Shown piece after piece: positions 22,250 to 33,449 of a stretch of DNA of 64,000 nucleotides. The DNA lies in NCBI GenBank assembly GCA_963575745.1, contig CAUYUJ010019625.1, positions 7,501-71,500 of the forward strand. Reading direction: 5' to 3'. A program made the position numbers and the translations under genes. Source of the DNA: Prorocentrum cordatum. Taxonomy: Eukaryota; Sar; Dinophyceae; Prorocentrales; Prorocentraceae. The notes below the pieces were generated by a model that saw only the letters and a list, made by a program, of their open reading frames with translations, was not told where the DNA came from and did no database searches. Within the stretch, counting starts at the first letter, position 1. Every line of letters starts with the position of its first letter.

Positions 22250-22830
22250 ATGCACAAGCATGATTTGGAGGCCTCTTGGGGGCCGTTTGGGGTGCTTTGG
22301 GGGCATCTTTTTGGACCTCTTTGAGGCCTCTTGGGGCCTCCAGGGGGCCTCTTGGGGCGGAAGGCTCGAATTGTCGGTTCGTGTTTCCCCTCTTGGGCCC
22401 CTCTTGGGGCCGTCTTGGGGCCCTCTTGGGCGACCTTGGGCGCCTCTTGAGCCGCCTTGGGGCACTCTTTAGGTGCCTCTGTGGGACTCTTTTGCGCCGT
22501 TGTGGCACCCTCTTTAGGTGCCTCTTGGGCCGTATTGAGCTGATTTCTGGGGCCTCGTGGGCTGTCTTGGACCGTCGGCAGCACGAAACAGCGAGAACAC
22601 GAAAAACCTTCAAAAACACTCGGAAAAACCTACTTGTTTCGCCTCCTGAGTGTTTTTGAGGGCATCTTGGCCGTCTTGAAGCCATATTTGAGCTGTCTCC
22701 AAGCCATGTTGGACCAATTTTGAAACGATCTTGTGCGGTCTAGGGCTCTCTTGGAGCGCTCTTGGGCCATCTTGGCGCCCTCTTGGACGTCTCTCGGACC
22801 CTCTCGTCGCCCCCCTTCCCCTCCTGAGAC
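22250..22830 (-). repeat. CCAAGA-type low-complexity repeat (inverse orientation)
   Basis: TCTTGGGGCC/CCTCTTGGGC words throughout; the reverse complement matches the CCAAGA family. Open frames such as Lys/Pro/Arg-rich minus-strand translations follow from composition. Confidence 0.75.
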
Positions 22831-22904
22831 GCGTTCTGGCACCCCCGTCGGGTCAAAACAGCCGGAAGACAAATCAGTGCACTCCTGGGCCCCTGGGACC
22901 CCCT

Positions 22905-23130
22905 CCTCATTGATTATATATACGCCGACATATATATATGTGTATGAATATACATTAAATACATATACATATACATATACATAACTATATGTATATATAT
23001 ATGTATGTAGACATACATATATATATACACACAGATGTGATTACATACATATATATATATATAAATATAAATAGAACGTTGCATCCACATGCACGTATAT
23101 ACATGAATGCAGGTGTTCATACTTTACATG
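22905..23130. repeat. TA/CA-rich microsatellite region
   Basis: Short runs of ATATAT, CATATACATATAC and ATGTATGTAG. No gene. Confidence 0.8.
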
Positions 23131-23143
23131 TATAATGTTTCAC

Positions 23144-23395
23144 GTAGCCAGCGTGGACCCAAAACAGAAAGTGCTTGCACTGTGGATGTGTAAGTTATGT
23201 GGTATGTGGTGCAAGTTATGCGGTGCACGCTATGTGGTGCAGATTACGTGGTGCAAACACAAGGCGGCAACGAGGCAGCAACGTGATGAAAACTCGCAGG
23301 ACCTCCCAGCGCACGAGGCGGCAACGAGGCAATAACGGGCGGCAACGTGGCGAAATCTCGCCGGACCCACCCAGCGCACGAGGCGGTGTATTTAT
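23144..23395 (+). repeat. Family H head with GTGGTGCA tandem motif
   Basis: CAGCGTGGACCCAAAACAG followed by tandem words TTATGTGGTATGTGGTGCA and TATGCGGTGCACGCTATGTG, then AACGAGGCAGCAACGTG repeats. The inverse of the same order occurs at 35350-35100 and 40150-40040. Confidence 0.6.
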
Positions 23396-23734
23396 CCATA
23401 TATATATATGTATATATATGTGTGTTTGTGTGTGCGCAAAAAGAAAATATATGTGCGCGTACCCTCCCTCCTCCCTCGTGTACGTCCTAATGGTCCCTCC
23501 TCTGTACTCGACCTCAGCGTTGAGCGCCTGGGCGAAGAAGGAGCGCCTGCCAGAGAAGGGCCCCCCGCGCGGCGGGAGGAGCGCCTGCCAGAGAAGGGCC
23601 CAGCAGCACACCGACAGCGCAACGATCTGGAGGATGGTCACCTCGGACTGCCGCGGGCGCGGAAGGAACACAGGATGAGGAACACGGAGGGGAAGGAGGA
23701 GGAAGAGGGGAGCGGCAAAGGGTGGGGAACAGGA
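23396..23734. other. TA run then GC-rich sequence, no gene seen
   Basis: TATATATATG words to about 23450, then 23540-23620 with a duplicated GGAGCGCCTGCCAGAGAAGG. No domain recognised in any frame. Confidence 0.4.
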
Positions 23735-23884
23735 GGATGAGATGATGACGACGACGATGACGATGATGACGATGACGACGACGAAGATGATGATGATGAC
23801 GATGATGAGTGATGGTAGCGGTGGTGGTAATGGTGATGATGATGGTGATGGTGATGATGACGATGACGATGACGATGAGAATGG

Positions 23885-23922
<38 letters not shown>

Positions 23923-24271
23923 GTGATGGTAATGATGATGATGATGAGAATGCTGATGATGATGATGATAATGATGATGTTGATGATGACGATGATGGTG
24001 ATGACGTTGATGCTGATGATGATGCTGATGATGAGGAGGAAGAGGATGATGATGGTGCTGATGGTGATGGTGATAGTGGTGATGATGATGAAAACGACGA
24101 CGATGACCATGACAATGACAATGACAATGACAATGAAGATGACGATGACGATGACGATGAGGAGGATGAGGATGAGGCTGAGTATGAGGATGATGCTGAT
24201 GCTGATGCTGATGCTGATGATGATGATACTGATGATGATGCTGATGCTGATGCTGATGCTGATGCTGATGC

Positions 24272-24342
<71 letters not shown>

Positions 24343-24398
24343 GTGGTGGTGATGGTGATGGTGGTGGTGATGGTGATGGTGATGGTGATGCTGCTGCT
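23735..24398. repeat. (GAT)n / (GATGCT)n compound microsatellite
   Basis: About 660 bp of GAT triplets with GAC, GGT, GCT and AAT variants; hexanucleotide GCTGAT dominates near 24195-24270. Produces poly-Asp, poly-Met, poly-Ile, poly-His and poly-Ser frames that should be ignored. Confidence 0.95.
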
Positions 24399-25311
24399 GC
24401 GACGCGCGGCTTCGCAGGGTGCGTGTTCGAAGACAGGCGGGGGCCGAGGCGGGCGGCGCCAAGTCGCCTGGGGCCCACGCCGCGTGCGCCACGGCCTGAG
24501 GCCCCCAGGGCCGAGGGGGAAAGCGAGGGCGGCAGCCAGCGGCGGCAGCCAGCGGCAGCCAGCGCCGCGCCCGCCCGGGCCCCGGCGGGCGGCGGCGCGG
24601 TGGCCGCGGCCCGAGGCGTCGGGGCTGCGGGGCGGAGCGCTCCGCGCAGCCCGCCGCCCGCCGCCCTCGAGGCGCGCGCCGCGCGCGGCCCTCGAGGCGC
24701 CGGGCCTCGCGGCCGGGGGCCTCGAGGCGGCGTGCTCGGCGGGCGATCGGGCCGAGCGCGGCGTGCGGAGGTTGCCGGGGAGGCCGCGCGCAGCGGGCTG
24801 CGTGCACCGGCGGGAGGTCGTCGCGGCAGGCACGAGGGCAGCCGAGGTCGGGGGGCCATGCCCCGTGCTGCGGGTGCCAGGCAGGTCCGCAGGGCGGCCA
24901 AGGGGGAGGCCCCCTTGGGGCCAGCGTCGCGAGGGCCTGCCACGGGGGCACCGAGGGCGGCCAGGTGCTCGCAGTCCACATGGAGGCCCTGATGGAGTCG
25001 GAGAGGGGGGCGTCTTGCTGTCGGGCGCGGCTCCGCGGGGCCCACTCGAGCGGGAGATCGGTTCGATGGTCGGGCCGAAGAACAAGCAGTAGGTAGTCGC
25101 AAGGGTCATGCCACAAATAATGTACAGTCAGCTCGTATCGTAAGGACGCGCGGTAAGGATGCAAGGGCCTTGGAGGGCCATGTTAACGTTAACGAGGTTG
25201 GCCAACGAAAGTGGCCAAGGATAGACCGAGGAGGCAAGGATACAAGGGTACCCTTGGGAAGGTTGCTCATCCTTACTATGCGGGTTGACTGTACCGTCCG
25301 CAGCCTTAGCC
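24399..25311. other. Very GC-rich unique region, no supported gene
   Basis: 24400-25010 is extremely GC-rich with Arg/Ala/Pro/Gly frames open on both strands. 25240-25310 and 25510-25550 repeat a GGGAAGGTTGCTCATCCTTA / GGGTTGACTGT sequence on the two sides of the next microsatellite. Confidence 0.4.
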
Positions 25312-25502
25312 CTAGGAGGAGGGGAGGGGGAGGAGGAGGAGGAGGAGGAGAGGAGGAGGAGGAGGAGGAGGAGGAGGAGGAGGAGGAGGAGGAGGGGGAG
25401 GGGAGGAGGGAGGAGGAGGAGGAGAGGAGGAGGAGGAGGAGGAGGGGGGGGGAGGGGAGGAGGAGGAGGAGGAGGAGGAGGAGGAGGAGAAGGAGGAGGG
25501 GG
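25312..25502. repeat. (GGA)n microsatellite flanked by a direct repeat
   Basis: GGA triplets with G-run interruptions. Flanks share GGGAAGG(T/C)TGCTCATCCTTACT and TGTGGGTTGACTGT words (25255 and 25511), so the tract either duplicated with its flank or arose by insertion. Confidence 0.9.
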
Positions 25503-25634
25503 CACCATTGGGAAGGCTGCTCATCCTTACTGTGTGGGTTGACTGTCGCAGCGATGGGCAGCAGCGGAGCTTCTGAGCAGCAAGGCAGCCAGCGGCCCCA
25601 AGTCGGGGCTCTCAGGTCGTGTGCTTTGTTTTAA

Positions 25635-25798
25635 TGAAGGGGGCACAGGGACACACAAATGAGTGTACGCAACTCCCAAGATTCCCAATAGTTTGCACCA
25701 GTTGTCGTATTCCCCCCCCGCACACACACTCTTCCCATAGTTTCCCACATGTTCCTGGGATTCGACGAGTTCGTGTGTCTGCGTTTTCCCCCTCCTGA
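25635..25798 (+). mobile_element. Family A TIR element, copy 4
   Basis: TGAAGGGGGCACAGGGACAC to TTTTCCCCCTCCTGA. More diverged inside than the other copies and flanking pentamers (TTTAA, GAAAG) do not match, suggesting an older insertion. Confidence 0.8.
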
Positions 25799-25971
25799 GA
25801 AAGCCCCATCCGGGGCCGCCAGGGTCCGGGCTGCTGCTTCAGGAAGCGATCGTTTTGGGGAGCTGGTTGTCCGAGGCGTGGCTTCTTCCGAGGCGCTCGG
25901 TAAGCCCTCGCAACTTCACAAGTATGCCGCCGTACCCCTCCCTGGCCGGCCCCGTCCAACTCCGAGCATTG
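25799..25971. other. Short unique segment, no gene seen
   Basis: GC-rich, open on plus for ~90 codons, nothing recognisable. Confidence 0.35.
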
Positions 25972-26755
25972 TTGGAGGCCTGGAAATTGGCACCAACACC
26001 AGCACAGGGGGGTGCCTCCACATGGGGAAGATGATCCTAGATTTCGGTCTTGGTGGTAATCCGCCGATCCGGCGTGTGAGTTACAAGGAGTCTCAGCTAC
26101 AGCCTCGAGGCTGAGCCTCAGCCTCCGGGGGGGTTGCCGGGGTGGCTCTGCCGGGGAAGGGGGGGTGGGGGGGGGGGGGGGTGCGAGTTTCCGGCGGATG
26201 CGTTTTTTGACACCCCTCACAAGGATCGTGGCCTCCGAGGGGGTTCCGAACTCGAGTGCCACCCCTCCCGCACCAAGAGGCTCCGAAGAAGCCTCCAAGA
26301 GGCCCCAAGGGGCCCAGAAGAGGCCCCCAAGAAGCCCCAAGAGACTCCCAAGAGACCCCCAAGAGGCCCCCAAGTGGCCCCAAGAGGCCCACGAGGCCCC
26401 CAAGAAGCCCCAAGAGGCCTCCAAGAGGCCCCCAGAGGTCCCGGCCAACCACGATATTCCTACCAGCGTCCATGAGGCCTCTGACCCACCACCCACGCAC
26501 GGTGGTGGGATAGGCCGACGGCCACTGGATAAATGCGGAATGAAAGGGGGGGAAGGAAGGGAAAAGAGAGGAGGGACGAGGGCGAAGGAGGATCACATCA
26601 GTCGGAGCGCCCCGGATCGGCGGCACTGGCCGAAGGCCACTACAATATTTCGGTCACCTTGGAAGCCAGAATATTACCTCCATCACCGATATCGGGATCG
26701 TCTTCCCTCGGTGGAAGCACACCGCCGATCTTGGTGTTGGTGTAAACCTCTACGC
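25972..26755. mobile_element. Family C TIR element, copy 1, carrying a CCAAGA insert
   Basis: Left arm 25972-26062 (TTGGAGGCCTGGAAATTGGC) and right arm 26640-26755 (inverse starting GGAGGCGTAGAGGTTTACAC) correspond to the two arms of 53793-53991. Between them lie ~575 bp that include CCAAGA-type repeat (26285-26450). An exact 12-bp direct repeat CTCCGAGCATTG flanks it at 25960-25971 and 26756-26767. Confidence 0.85.
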
Positions 26756-26767
26756 CTCCGAGCATTG

Positions 26768-27050
26768 ACGCACCTGGGAAAACGTCAGGGGTACTGGGGC
26801 TGGGGCTGGGGGCCGGGGAGGACGGAACTCCCGTGCTGTCGGAGCATGCTCCCTGGGGCTGCGTGACCGTCCTCGGGGGTGCAGATAGGCCAGAGCCGCT
26901 CTCGCGGATTGCGCTGGCGTTCCAGAACCGACGTGTATGGGCATGCAGAAGTGCACCGACTCAGAGCTCTTGCAGCTGCAAAGCAGGCCAGTCTCAGTGA
27001 GCCCGATTTTCATGCAGAGATCGGTACAGGAGGACCCCACGAGTTATTAA
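26768..27050. other. Unique segment, no supported gene
   Basis: Contains GGGGCTGGGGCTGGGGGCC near 26795. No splice-bounded frame found. Confidence 0.35.
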
Positions 27051-27054
27051 TTCA

Positions 27055-27120
27055 TTCACTCCTCATCCTCATCCTCCTCCTCCTCTTCCTCCTCCTCCAC
27101 CTCCTCCTCCTCCTGTTCAG
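27055..27120. repeat. (CTC)n-type microsatellite
   Basis: TCATCCTCATCCTCCTCCTC and similar triplets ending TCCTCCTGTTCAG. Confidence 0.85.
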
Positions 27121-27194
27121 TTTCGTTTCCCTCCTGCACGTCCCCCTCCTCGAAGGGGAAGGACGAGGGGACGGGGAGAAGGAGAGGAACGAGG

Positions 27195-27480
27195 CGGAGG
27201 AGGACACCGCCTCCCGCGAGGATTCCGGCTGCGCTCATAAAGCTTGGCATCCCGGTCACGTGGTGGTGGTACGCGACGACGGACGCCACAACCGAGAGGA
27301 TCTGCCTGAAGGAGGTGCAGATTTCCCATCACGTCTGGGGCTGTGGGCAGATCAGTGCTAACGTGTCTCTCCCTGTTGCGTGCCCCGAGGCCGACGCTGA
27401 GCAGTGTGTCCCGAGAGCTCACGTACACGGACGGGGTCGAGAGCTCGGGTCGTGCCTGCTGAGCGTCAGGAAGTTGTGGT
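27195..27480 (+). other. Candidate coding segment, unknown protein
   Basis: One plus frame from about 27215 is open through 27480 and contains a TWWWYATTDATTERICLKEV stretch followed by several Cys. It looks more protein-like than neighbouring frames, but a minus-strand frame is equally hydrophobic, no donor was found and no family is recognised. Confidence 0.2.
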
Positions 27481-27950
27481 TCCCCCGCGGCGTCGGATGT
27501 CGAGTGAGGTTCTCTACCCTTCAAATGTCTGCAGCCTCACTGACAACCCCTCTCCACCGCTACTACGGCCTTGGTGCCAGCCTCCCTCGTCATTCCTATC
27601 GGCCAAACCCTCCCGCCCCTACAACCTAAACAACACATGTTGCATATATCACGGTGTCGCGCACTTGTGTTCCCACTGCTGCGAGTGCTCATCAGGCCTT
27701 CCTGCCCCCCCAAACCAGCGCTGATTGACAGACGCAACCTGGTCTTGGGGTAAAAACAACTTCGGCGCAAAATACTCACCCCCCTGGACTGGACTGGACT
27801 GCACCCGCCCGCTGCGCGGGTACGAGCGGGTTCGATAAGCAGTTACAACGAATGAAGCTGGTACGCGCCGAAGCGAAAGTGCACTGTGCTTCTCGAGTGC
27901 GCGGGCGCGCACATGTGCCTGCATCCGCCACCGCACCCCATGGCTAATTG
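27481..27950. other. Unique segment, nothing recognised
   Basis: Moderate-GC DNA with a short CTGGACTGGACTGGACTG run near 27785. Confidence 0.4.
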
Positions 27951-28196
27951 ATGCATGGTAGACTGGCTTGGGGGTGTTCCGTAGGTCTAGATCTTCTAAG
28001 ACACCCCCTCCGGGTCAGGCAGTGTTGCGTATTGCTGATCTGGAAACTACCGTCGCCGACCCCATGGCCAACCCTGGCCAATCTTTCGAAGCAACTTAGA
28101 GCGTGCTGGAAGCAAGCGGGCACGCCCGGACTGAGCTTCCTGGTATTCGGAGGCAACTACTGGGATGTCTTCGTCGGAACAATTAAGGAGGATTAG
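27951..28196 (+). other. Small ATG-initiated frame of 81 codons
   Basis: ATG at 27951 to TAG at 28194. The second half has a balanced, protein-like composition ending with a GGNYWDVFVGTIKED stretch. It could be a terminal exon or a small gene; no homolog or splice signal can be named. Confidence 0.22.
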
Positions 28197-28320
28197 GCTC
28201 CATTTGGGAGCTGTTACACCAAATGGGCCTCGGACTAAGCAGGATTAAGCCAGGCTAACCGGGATTAACCAGGATAAAGCCAGATCAAGCAGGATTAAGC
28301 CGGATTTCGGACCAAGGCTA
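28197..28320 (+). repeat. AGGATTAAGC short tandem repeat
   Basis: Irregular repeats of AGCAGGATTAAGCCAG and GGATTAACCAGG over about 100 bp. No gene. Confidence 0.7.
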
Positions 28321-29000
28321 AATCAGAATTTGACCTCCCAGGAGTTGCCTCCGACCTGGCATCAGCGCGGGCAGCGCGATGACCATCGCGTGCAAGCGGG
28401 CACACATGACATGCGGTGAGTCCCGTGGCAACAAAAAACGACGTGCGCCATCTTCGAGCCGGCACGCTCTGGAAAATGCAGAGGCAAGGGGACGAGAAGG
28501 ATGAGGAGGTTGAAGCTTGAGGCTGAAAAGGAAGATACACAAAATTAGGACGACGAAAAAACTTTAAGCCGCCGGAGGACGAAGAAGAGCAAGATGACAG
28601 CGCCTAGGACTTCGCGGACAGTCAGGACACAGATTCGGCACTATCGCTTCCAGGGGAAAACCTTCGTCTACACTTCGCGACGGAGCAAAACTTCCTCTGC
28701 AACGATGGCCAGCCCTCCTGGCCACCCACCTCCGGCCAACTCTGGTTAGGGACAATTCTCTCCATGAGACACAGTACTCAAAACTGGCAGAACCGGCTTC
28801 TTCGTCGAAGATGCAAGAGTTCTGCGCGCACTCGCCAAAAGCTGAAGACAGCCATCGGACTTCATTCAAGCGACAGAAGCGATGTCGAGCGCCGTGCCAT
28901 GATTCGGACAAGCCTCGTGAAATGCGCTCCTAGAGGCGCTGTAGCTTATCAGAGTGAGGGGGCCGAACGGTCATTCACTGTCCCTGGGTGCGTGGCTGAA
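28321..29000 (+). other. Possible decayed coding sequence
   Basis: A plus frame from about 28560 runs to past 28980 with a single internal TAG near 28606 and a mixed composition rich in acidic then basic residues. No domain is recognised, and codon usage is not GC3-rich like the other exons, so it may be a relic or chance. Confidence 0.2.
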
Positions 29001-29009
29001 ATGGGATTC

Positions 29010-29215
29010 CGCGGTGCTGATTGTTGTTGTTGTTGCTGTTGTTGCTGTTGTTTGTTAATGTTGTTTGTTGTTGTTGCTGCTGCTGCTGCTGGCTGTTGTT
29101 GTTGTTGTTGTTGCTGCTGCTGTTGCTGCTGCTGCCGCCGCTGCCGCTGCTGCTGATGCTGTTGATGTTGCTGTTAGTGTTGTTGTTGTTGTTGGTGTTG
29201 TTGTTGAACATTATT
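29010..29215. repeat. (TTG)n / (TGC)n compound microsatellite
   Basis: GTT triplets interrupted by GCT blocks. Gives poly-Cys, poly-Leu or poly-Asn/Ser frames. Confidence 0.95.
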
Positions 29216-30160
29216 TATTCTAAAGAATAATTATTGTTGGGCCCCCTGGTGCGCGCCCCCCCTGCGCCGCCTAGGCCGCAGCTACATTTTCATCATTTTC
29301 GTGAGGAAGCCTCAGAAAAGAGGGTGTGTACAGGATCCGGTTGTTTTGTTGTAATCCGCTTTCCCTTGCAAAAAACAATAGAAAATTACATTTCTTGTTC
29401 TAATATAATCAAATTTCAAGAATCCCTTGCAAAAAATAAGGTAAAGTGGACATTCGCGCGCGCAAGACGAAATCCTTCCAAAACCTTAGTGTTCGCAGCG
29501 ATTTTAACATAAAAACATCAAAAAACCAATGGTTTTTCAACAAAAAAATGTCAAAATCTCATCCCGCGCGCTCTTGCGGATTCGTAGGAAACCCAACACT
29601 TTTTAAACATTTCTGTCAAACGGGCTTTTGCGAGCAACTTTTTCGAACTTCTGCGACAACGGTTGCGCACCTGCCAGGGCCATCATCCCTGTCAAATAAT
29701 ACCATGCGGGACACATTCGTTTTTTCTTCGCGCGCGCACGCCGAAATCTCCAAAAACCATTGGGCTTCTTAAGAATTTTAGCACCGCGCATCATAAAATC
29801 ACACGAATCGCACCGTAGGTCCTCGAAAAACACCTGCACGACTTTTCAAAATTTCTACCCGCGCGCGCTGTCCGAATCCTAAAAAAAACAATGGTTTTCC
29901 AACATTTATGTTACATGAGCTCGCGCGAGCTACTTTCGCACGCTCTTGCAACGGGGTTCCACGCCAGTGTAGTAGCCACGGTCGTCCGCAGGCCACGAAG
30001 TGAAGTGTCCGAACGTCATAGGGCGGGAAGCTGGGTGTGGGTGGTGGCGAAGAGTCGTGTGGATATTTGGTAGAGTTTGCACTGCCCCCCCACAAAGTGG
30101 GGGTATTGGCTGGCGTCGCATGAAAACCCTGGCACTGGTGAGAACACTGAGCGTTCGGGT
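29216..30160 (+). repeat. Diverged, AT-richer family H relics
   Basis: 29430-29910 repeats the design of family H (GCGCGC blocks next to GAAATCCTTCCAAAACC-like sequence, about every 130-150 bp) in AT-richer surroundings. 29216-29430 and 29910-30160 show no gene. Confidence 0.4.
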
Positions 30161-30163
30161 AAA

Positions 30164-30226
30164 GTGATTGTTGTTGCTGTTGTTGTTGTTGTTGTTGTTG
30201 TTTTTGTTGTTGTTTGTTGTCGTCGT
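30164..30226. repeat. (GTT)n microsatellite
   Basis: About 18 TTG triplets with small interruptions, ending GTCGTCGTCCCACCCGCGAC where the next repeat starts. Confidence 0.9.
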
Positions 30227-30227
30227 C

Positions 30228-30515
30228 CCACCCGCGACCCACCCCGCGACCTACCCGCGACCCACCCGCGACCCACCCGCGACCCACCCCGCGACCCACC
30301 CGCCGACCCACCCGCGACCCACCCGCGACCCACCCCGCGACCCACCCCACGACCCACCCCGCGACCCACCCGCGACCCACCCGCGACCCACCCGCGACCC
30401 ACCCCGCGACCCGCCCGCGGCCCACCCCGCGACCCACCCGCGACCCACCCGCGACCCACCCGCGACCCACCCGCGACCCACCCCGCGACCCACCCGCGAC
30501 CCACCTTCGACCCAA
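30228..30515 (+). repeat. 11-bp minisatellite (GACCCACCCGC)n
   Basis: About 25 copies of an 11-bp unit with occasional extra C. Frames are Arg/Asp/Pro/Thr-rich on plus and Gly/Trp/Val/Ser-rich on minus; not genes. Confidence 0.95.
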
Positions 30516-31065
30516 ACCACGTCCAAGGTACAAACCACCATTTTCGGCGCCTGCGGCGGGCTTTTTTTGAATTCCGTCCTGGTGGAGAGCCCGCGACCCA
30601 CCCCGCGACCAACTCGCGACCAACCCGCGACCCAAACCACGTTCAGGGTGCAAACCACATTTTTCGGCGCCTGCGGCGGGCATCTTTTGCCTTCGTTTCG
30701 GGTGGAGAGCCCGCGGCCCCCCCGCGTTGAGGGTGCAAACCAAATTGTTCGGCGCCTGCGGCGGGCATCTTTTGCATCCGTTCCCGGTGGAGAGCCCGCG
30801 GCCCACCCGCGACCACGTCCAGGGTGCAAACCAAATGTTTCGGCGCCTGCGCCGGGGATCTTTTGCATTCGTTCCCGGTGGAGAACTCGCGGCCCACCCG
30901 CGACCCATGCCACGTTCAGTGTATAAACCATTTTTTCCGGCGCCTGCGGCGGGCTGCTTCTGCATCCCTTTCAGGTGGAAGTGGAGAGCCCGCGACCCAC
31001 CCGCGACCCAAACCACGCTCACTGCAGAAACCAATGCCGCACAAGCGCGGCGGGGGATTTGTGCA
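30516..31065 (+). repeat. ~85-120-bp minisatellite containing the 11-bp unit
   Basis: TTCGGCGCCTGCGGCGGGC recurs near 30545, 30664, 30748, 30840 and 30938, each followed by a T-rich word, GGTGGAGAGCCCGCG and 1-4 copies of the 11-bp unit, then a CCACGTTCAGGGTGCAAACC word. Confidence 0.9.
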
Positions 31066-31224
31066 TGCCGTCTGAGCCCGCAGCGACCTCTTCAAGCCCC
31101 GCGCATCCACACCAGCCCGTCCAGCAACTTTGCCCTGGCGAGTTGCCTTGATCAGAGAAGTCGGGGAGCATAAAGTGGAAAAAAGGATTGCGTTGCCGTT
31201 ATCTTGGGAAAGGAGGGGGAGGCA
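31066..31224. other. Short unique spacer
   Basis: No feature recognised. Confidence 0.4.
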
Positions 31225-31575
31225 GGAGGAGTAAACAGGGGACGAGGAGGACGCGGAAGAAGAGAGGATGTAAGGAGAATGTGGAGAAAGAGGAGGAGGC
31301 AGGAGCAGGAGGACGAGGAGGGGGAGGAGGGGGATGATGATGATGATGACGATGATGATGGACGACAATGGGAGGACGATGATGGAGGCCGATGAGGGGG
31401 TGGACGACAATGGGAGGACGATGATGGAAGGACGAGGGGGGGAGAGGGAGGACGAGGAAGAAGAGGAGGACGAGGTGGAGGAGGAGGATGACGATGACGA
31501 CGACGACGAGGACGAGGACGAGGAAGAGGATGAGGAGGAAGAGGAGGAGGAGGAGGAGGAGGAGGAGAGCGCCAT
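31225..31575. repeat. GAG/GAT-rich compound microsatellite
   Basis: Blocks of GAGGAG, GATGATGATG and a duplicated GGACGACAATGGGAGGACGA (31358 and 31404). Confidence 0.9.
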
Positions 31576-31750
31576 CGACAGGGAAGGTGGGGGCCACGAG
31601 GTCCGTCGGCTCGACGACGCCCGCGTCGCCCACGCCCGCCCCCTCACTCTTATCCGAAATTGCGGGGTGCTACGTATAGAGGTGGGCGGATGTGGCGCAA
31701 GCCTACAGAATCAATACTGTCAGACGAGGGCATGCGGGCCATTTGCGCGC
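31576..31750. other. Short unique spacer, no gene seen
   Basis: Moderate-GC sequence; no splice-bounded frame. Confidence 0.35.
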
Positions 31751-31912
31751 GAGGAGGCGGAGGAGGAGGAGGAGGAGGAGGAGGAGGGAGGAGGAGGAGG
31801 AGGAGAGGGAGGGGGGAGGGAGGGAGGAGGGAGGGGAGGAGGGAGGGAGGGAGGGGAGGAGGGAGGGAGGAGGAGGAGGAGGAGGAGGAGGAGGAGGAGG
31901 AGGAGGAGGCGT
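31751..31912. repeat. (GGA)n microsatellite
   Basis: GGA triplets with GGGAGGGAGG interruptions. Confidence 0.95.
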
Positions 31913-32065
31913 CTTAAGCACCATCGGGGAGCCACCCCTTCTGTCAAACAATACAACATGGCGGGCGGCCTCACGCGCGTCCGCCGCCGTGAGCGCGCGT
32001 CGACCTCGTTTCCAGAACCTCCCTGGGGCGGTGTCGGACCGCTTCTGTAAAAGGGCGTGCACAAG
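31913..32065. other. Short unique spacer between opposite triplet repeats
   Basis: Lies between (GGA)n on the left and (CTC)n on the right, so the two tracts form a long imperfect inverted repeat around it. No gene seen. Confidence 0.5.
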
Positions 32066-32505
32066 CATATCCTCCTCCTCCTCCTCCTCTCCTCCTCCTC
32101 ACCTCCTCCTCCCTCCTGCTCCTCCTCCTCCTCCTCCTCCTCCTCCTCCTCCTCCTCTCCTCCTCCTCCTCCTCCCCTCCTCCCTCCCTCCCCTCCTCCC
32201 TGCCTCCCTGCCTGCCACCTCCTCCCCCTCCCTCCCTCCCCCCCCTCCCTCCTCCCTCTCCCTCCCTCACTCCCCCCTCGCTCCCTCCCTCCCACCTTCC
32301 TCCCTCCCCCCCTCCCTCCCTCCCTCCTCCCCCCTCCCTCCCTCCCTCCCTCCCTCCCTCCCCTCCCTCCTCCTCCTCCTCCTCCTCCTCCCTCCTCCCT
32401 CCCTCCCTCCCCCCTCTTCGTCTCGTCCTCGTCCTCTCCTCGTCCTCGTCCTCCTCATCCTCCCTCTCCTCCTCCCATCCTCCTCCTCCTCCTCCTCTCC
32501 TCTAG
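32066..32505. repeat. (CTC)n / (CCCT)n microsatellite
   Basis: CTC triplets with CCCTCCCTCC blocks from about 32175 to 32410. Confidence 0.95.
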
Positions 32506-32516
32506 TAGTAGTAGTA

Positions 32517-32566
<50 letters not shown>

Positions 32567-32741
32567 AGTAGTAGTAGTAGTAGCAGTAGTAGTAGGTAGT
32601 AGTAGTAGTAGTAGTGTAGTAGTGGTAGTAGTAGTAGTAGTAGTAGCAGTAGTAGTAGTAGTGTAGTAGTATCATTATCATATATTAATATTATATTATC
32701 ATCATCATCATCATCATCATCATCATCTCCATCATCGTCAT

Positions 32742-32790
<49 letters not shown>

Positions 32791-32824
32791 GCATCAGCAT
32801 CATCATCATCATCATCATCATCAG

Positions 32825-32881
<57 letters not shown>

Positions 32882-32885
32882 TATT
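32503..32885. repeat. (AGT)n then (ATC)n microsatellite
   Basis: AGT/TAG triplets to about 32672, a short ATTATCATATATTAATATT junction, then ATC triplets with GCATCAGCATC inserts. Confidence 0.95.
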
Positions 32886-33362
32886 ATTATTATTGTTAGT
32901 ATTATGATTATTATTAGTATTGGTAGTGTTATTATTTTTATTATTAATAGTATTATTAATATTAGTATTACTATTATCATTCGTAGTATTATTCTGAATA
33001 ACGCTTAGGATTATCAGTAGTATTCGTATTACTCTTCTTCGTCGTATTATTATTATTCGTAGTATTCGTATTATTCGTCGTCGTGTGATTATTCTTCTTA
33101 TTAGTAGTAGTAGTAGTATTAGTAGCCTTGTTCGTCTTCTTATTATTATTATATTTCGTCTCATCAGTATTAGTGTTAGTATTACTGATATTCGTAGTAT
33201 TATTATTAATATTATTATTCGTATTAGCATTAGTAGTACTCGTCTTCTTCTTAATATTAGTATTAATATTATTCTTATTAGTGGTACTATTATTATTAGT
33301 AATATTACTATTATCGTTCTTATTATTATTCCTCCTCTTCTTCTTATTCGTCTTCTTCTGCT
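32886..33362. repeat. Degenerate AT-rich triplet repeat
   Basis: TATTATTAG, TATTCGTAG and CTTCTTATTA words; every third base is restrained so frames of Ile/Leu/Val or Asn/Thr/Lys stay open. Looks like a mutated (ATT)n/(AGT)n tract. Confidence 0.85.
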
Positions 33363-33418
33363 TCTTCTTCTTCTTCCTCCTCCTCCTCCTCCTCCTCCTC
33401 CTCCTCCTCCTCCTCCTC

Positions 33419-33449
<31 letters not shown>

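Noticed and set aside
23216-25164. Minus-strand frames of 500-630 codons (poly-Ser, Ile or His) and the complementary poly-Asp/Met frames
   Set aside because: Trinucleotide repeat joined to extremely GC-rich DNA that lacks stops by composition.
25312-25502. Purine-rich (GGA)n tracts as functional G-quadruplex or regulatory elements
   Set aside because: They are common simple repeats here and nothing local links them to a gene.
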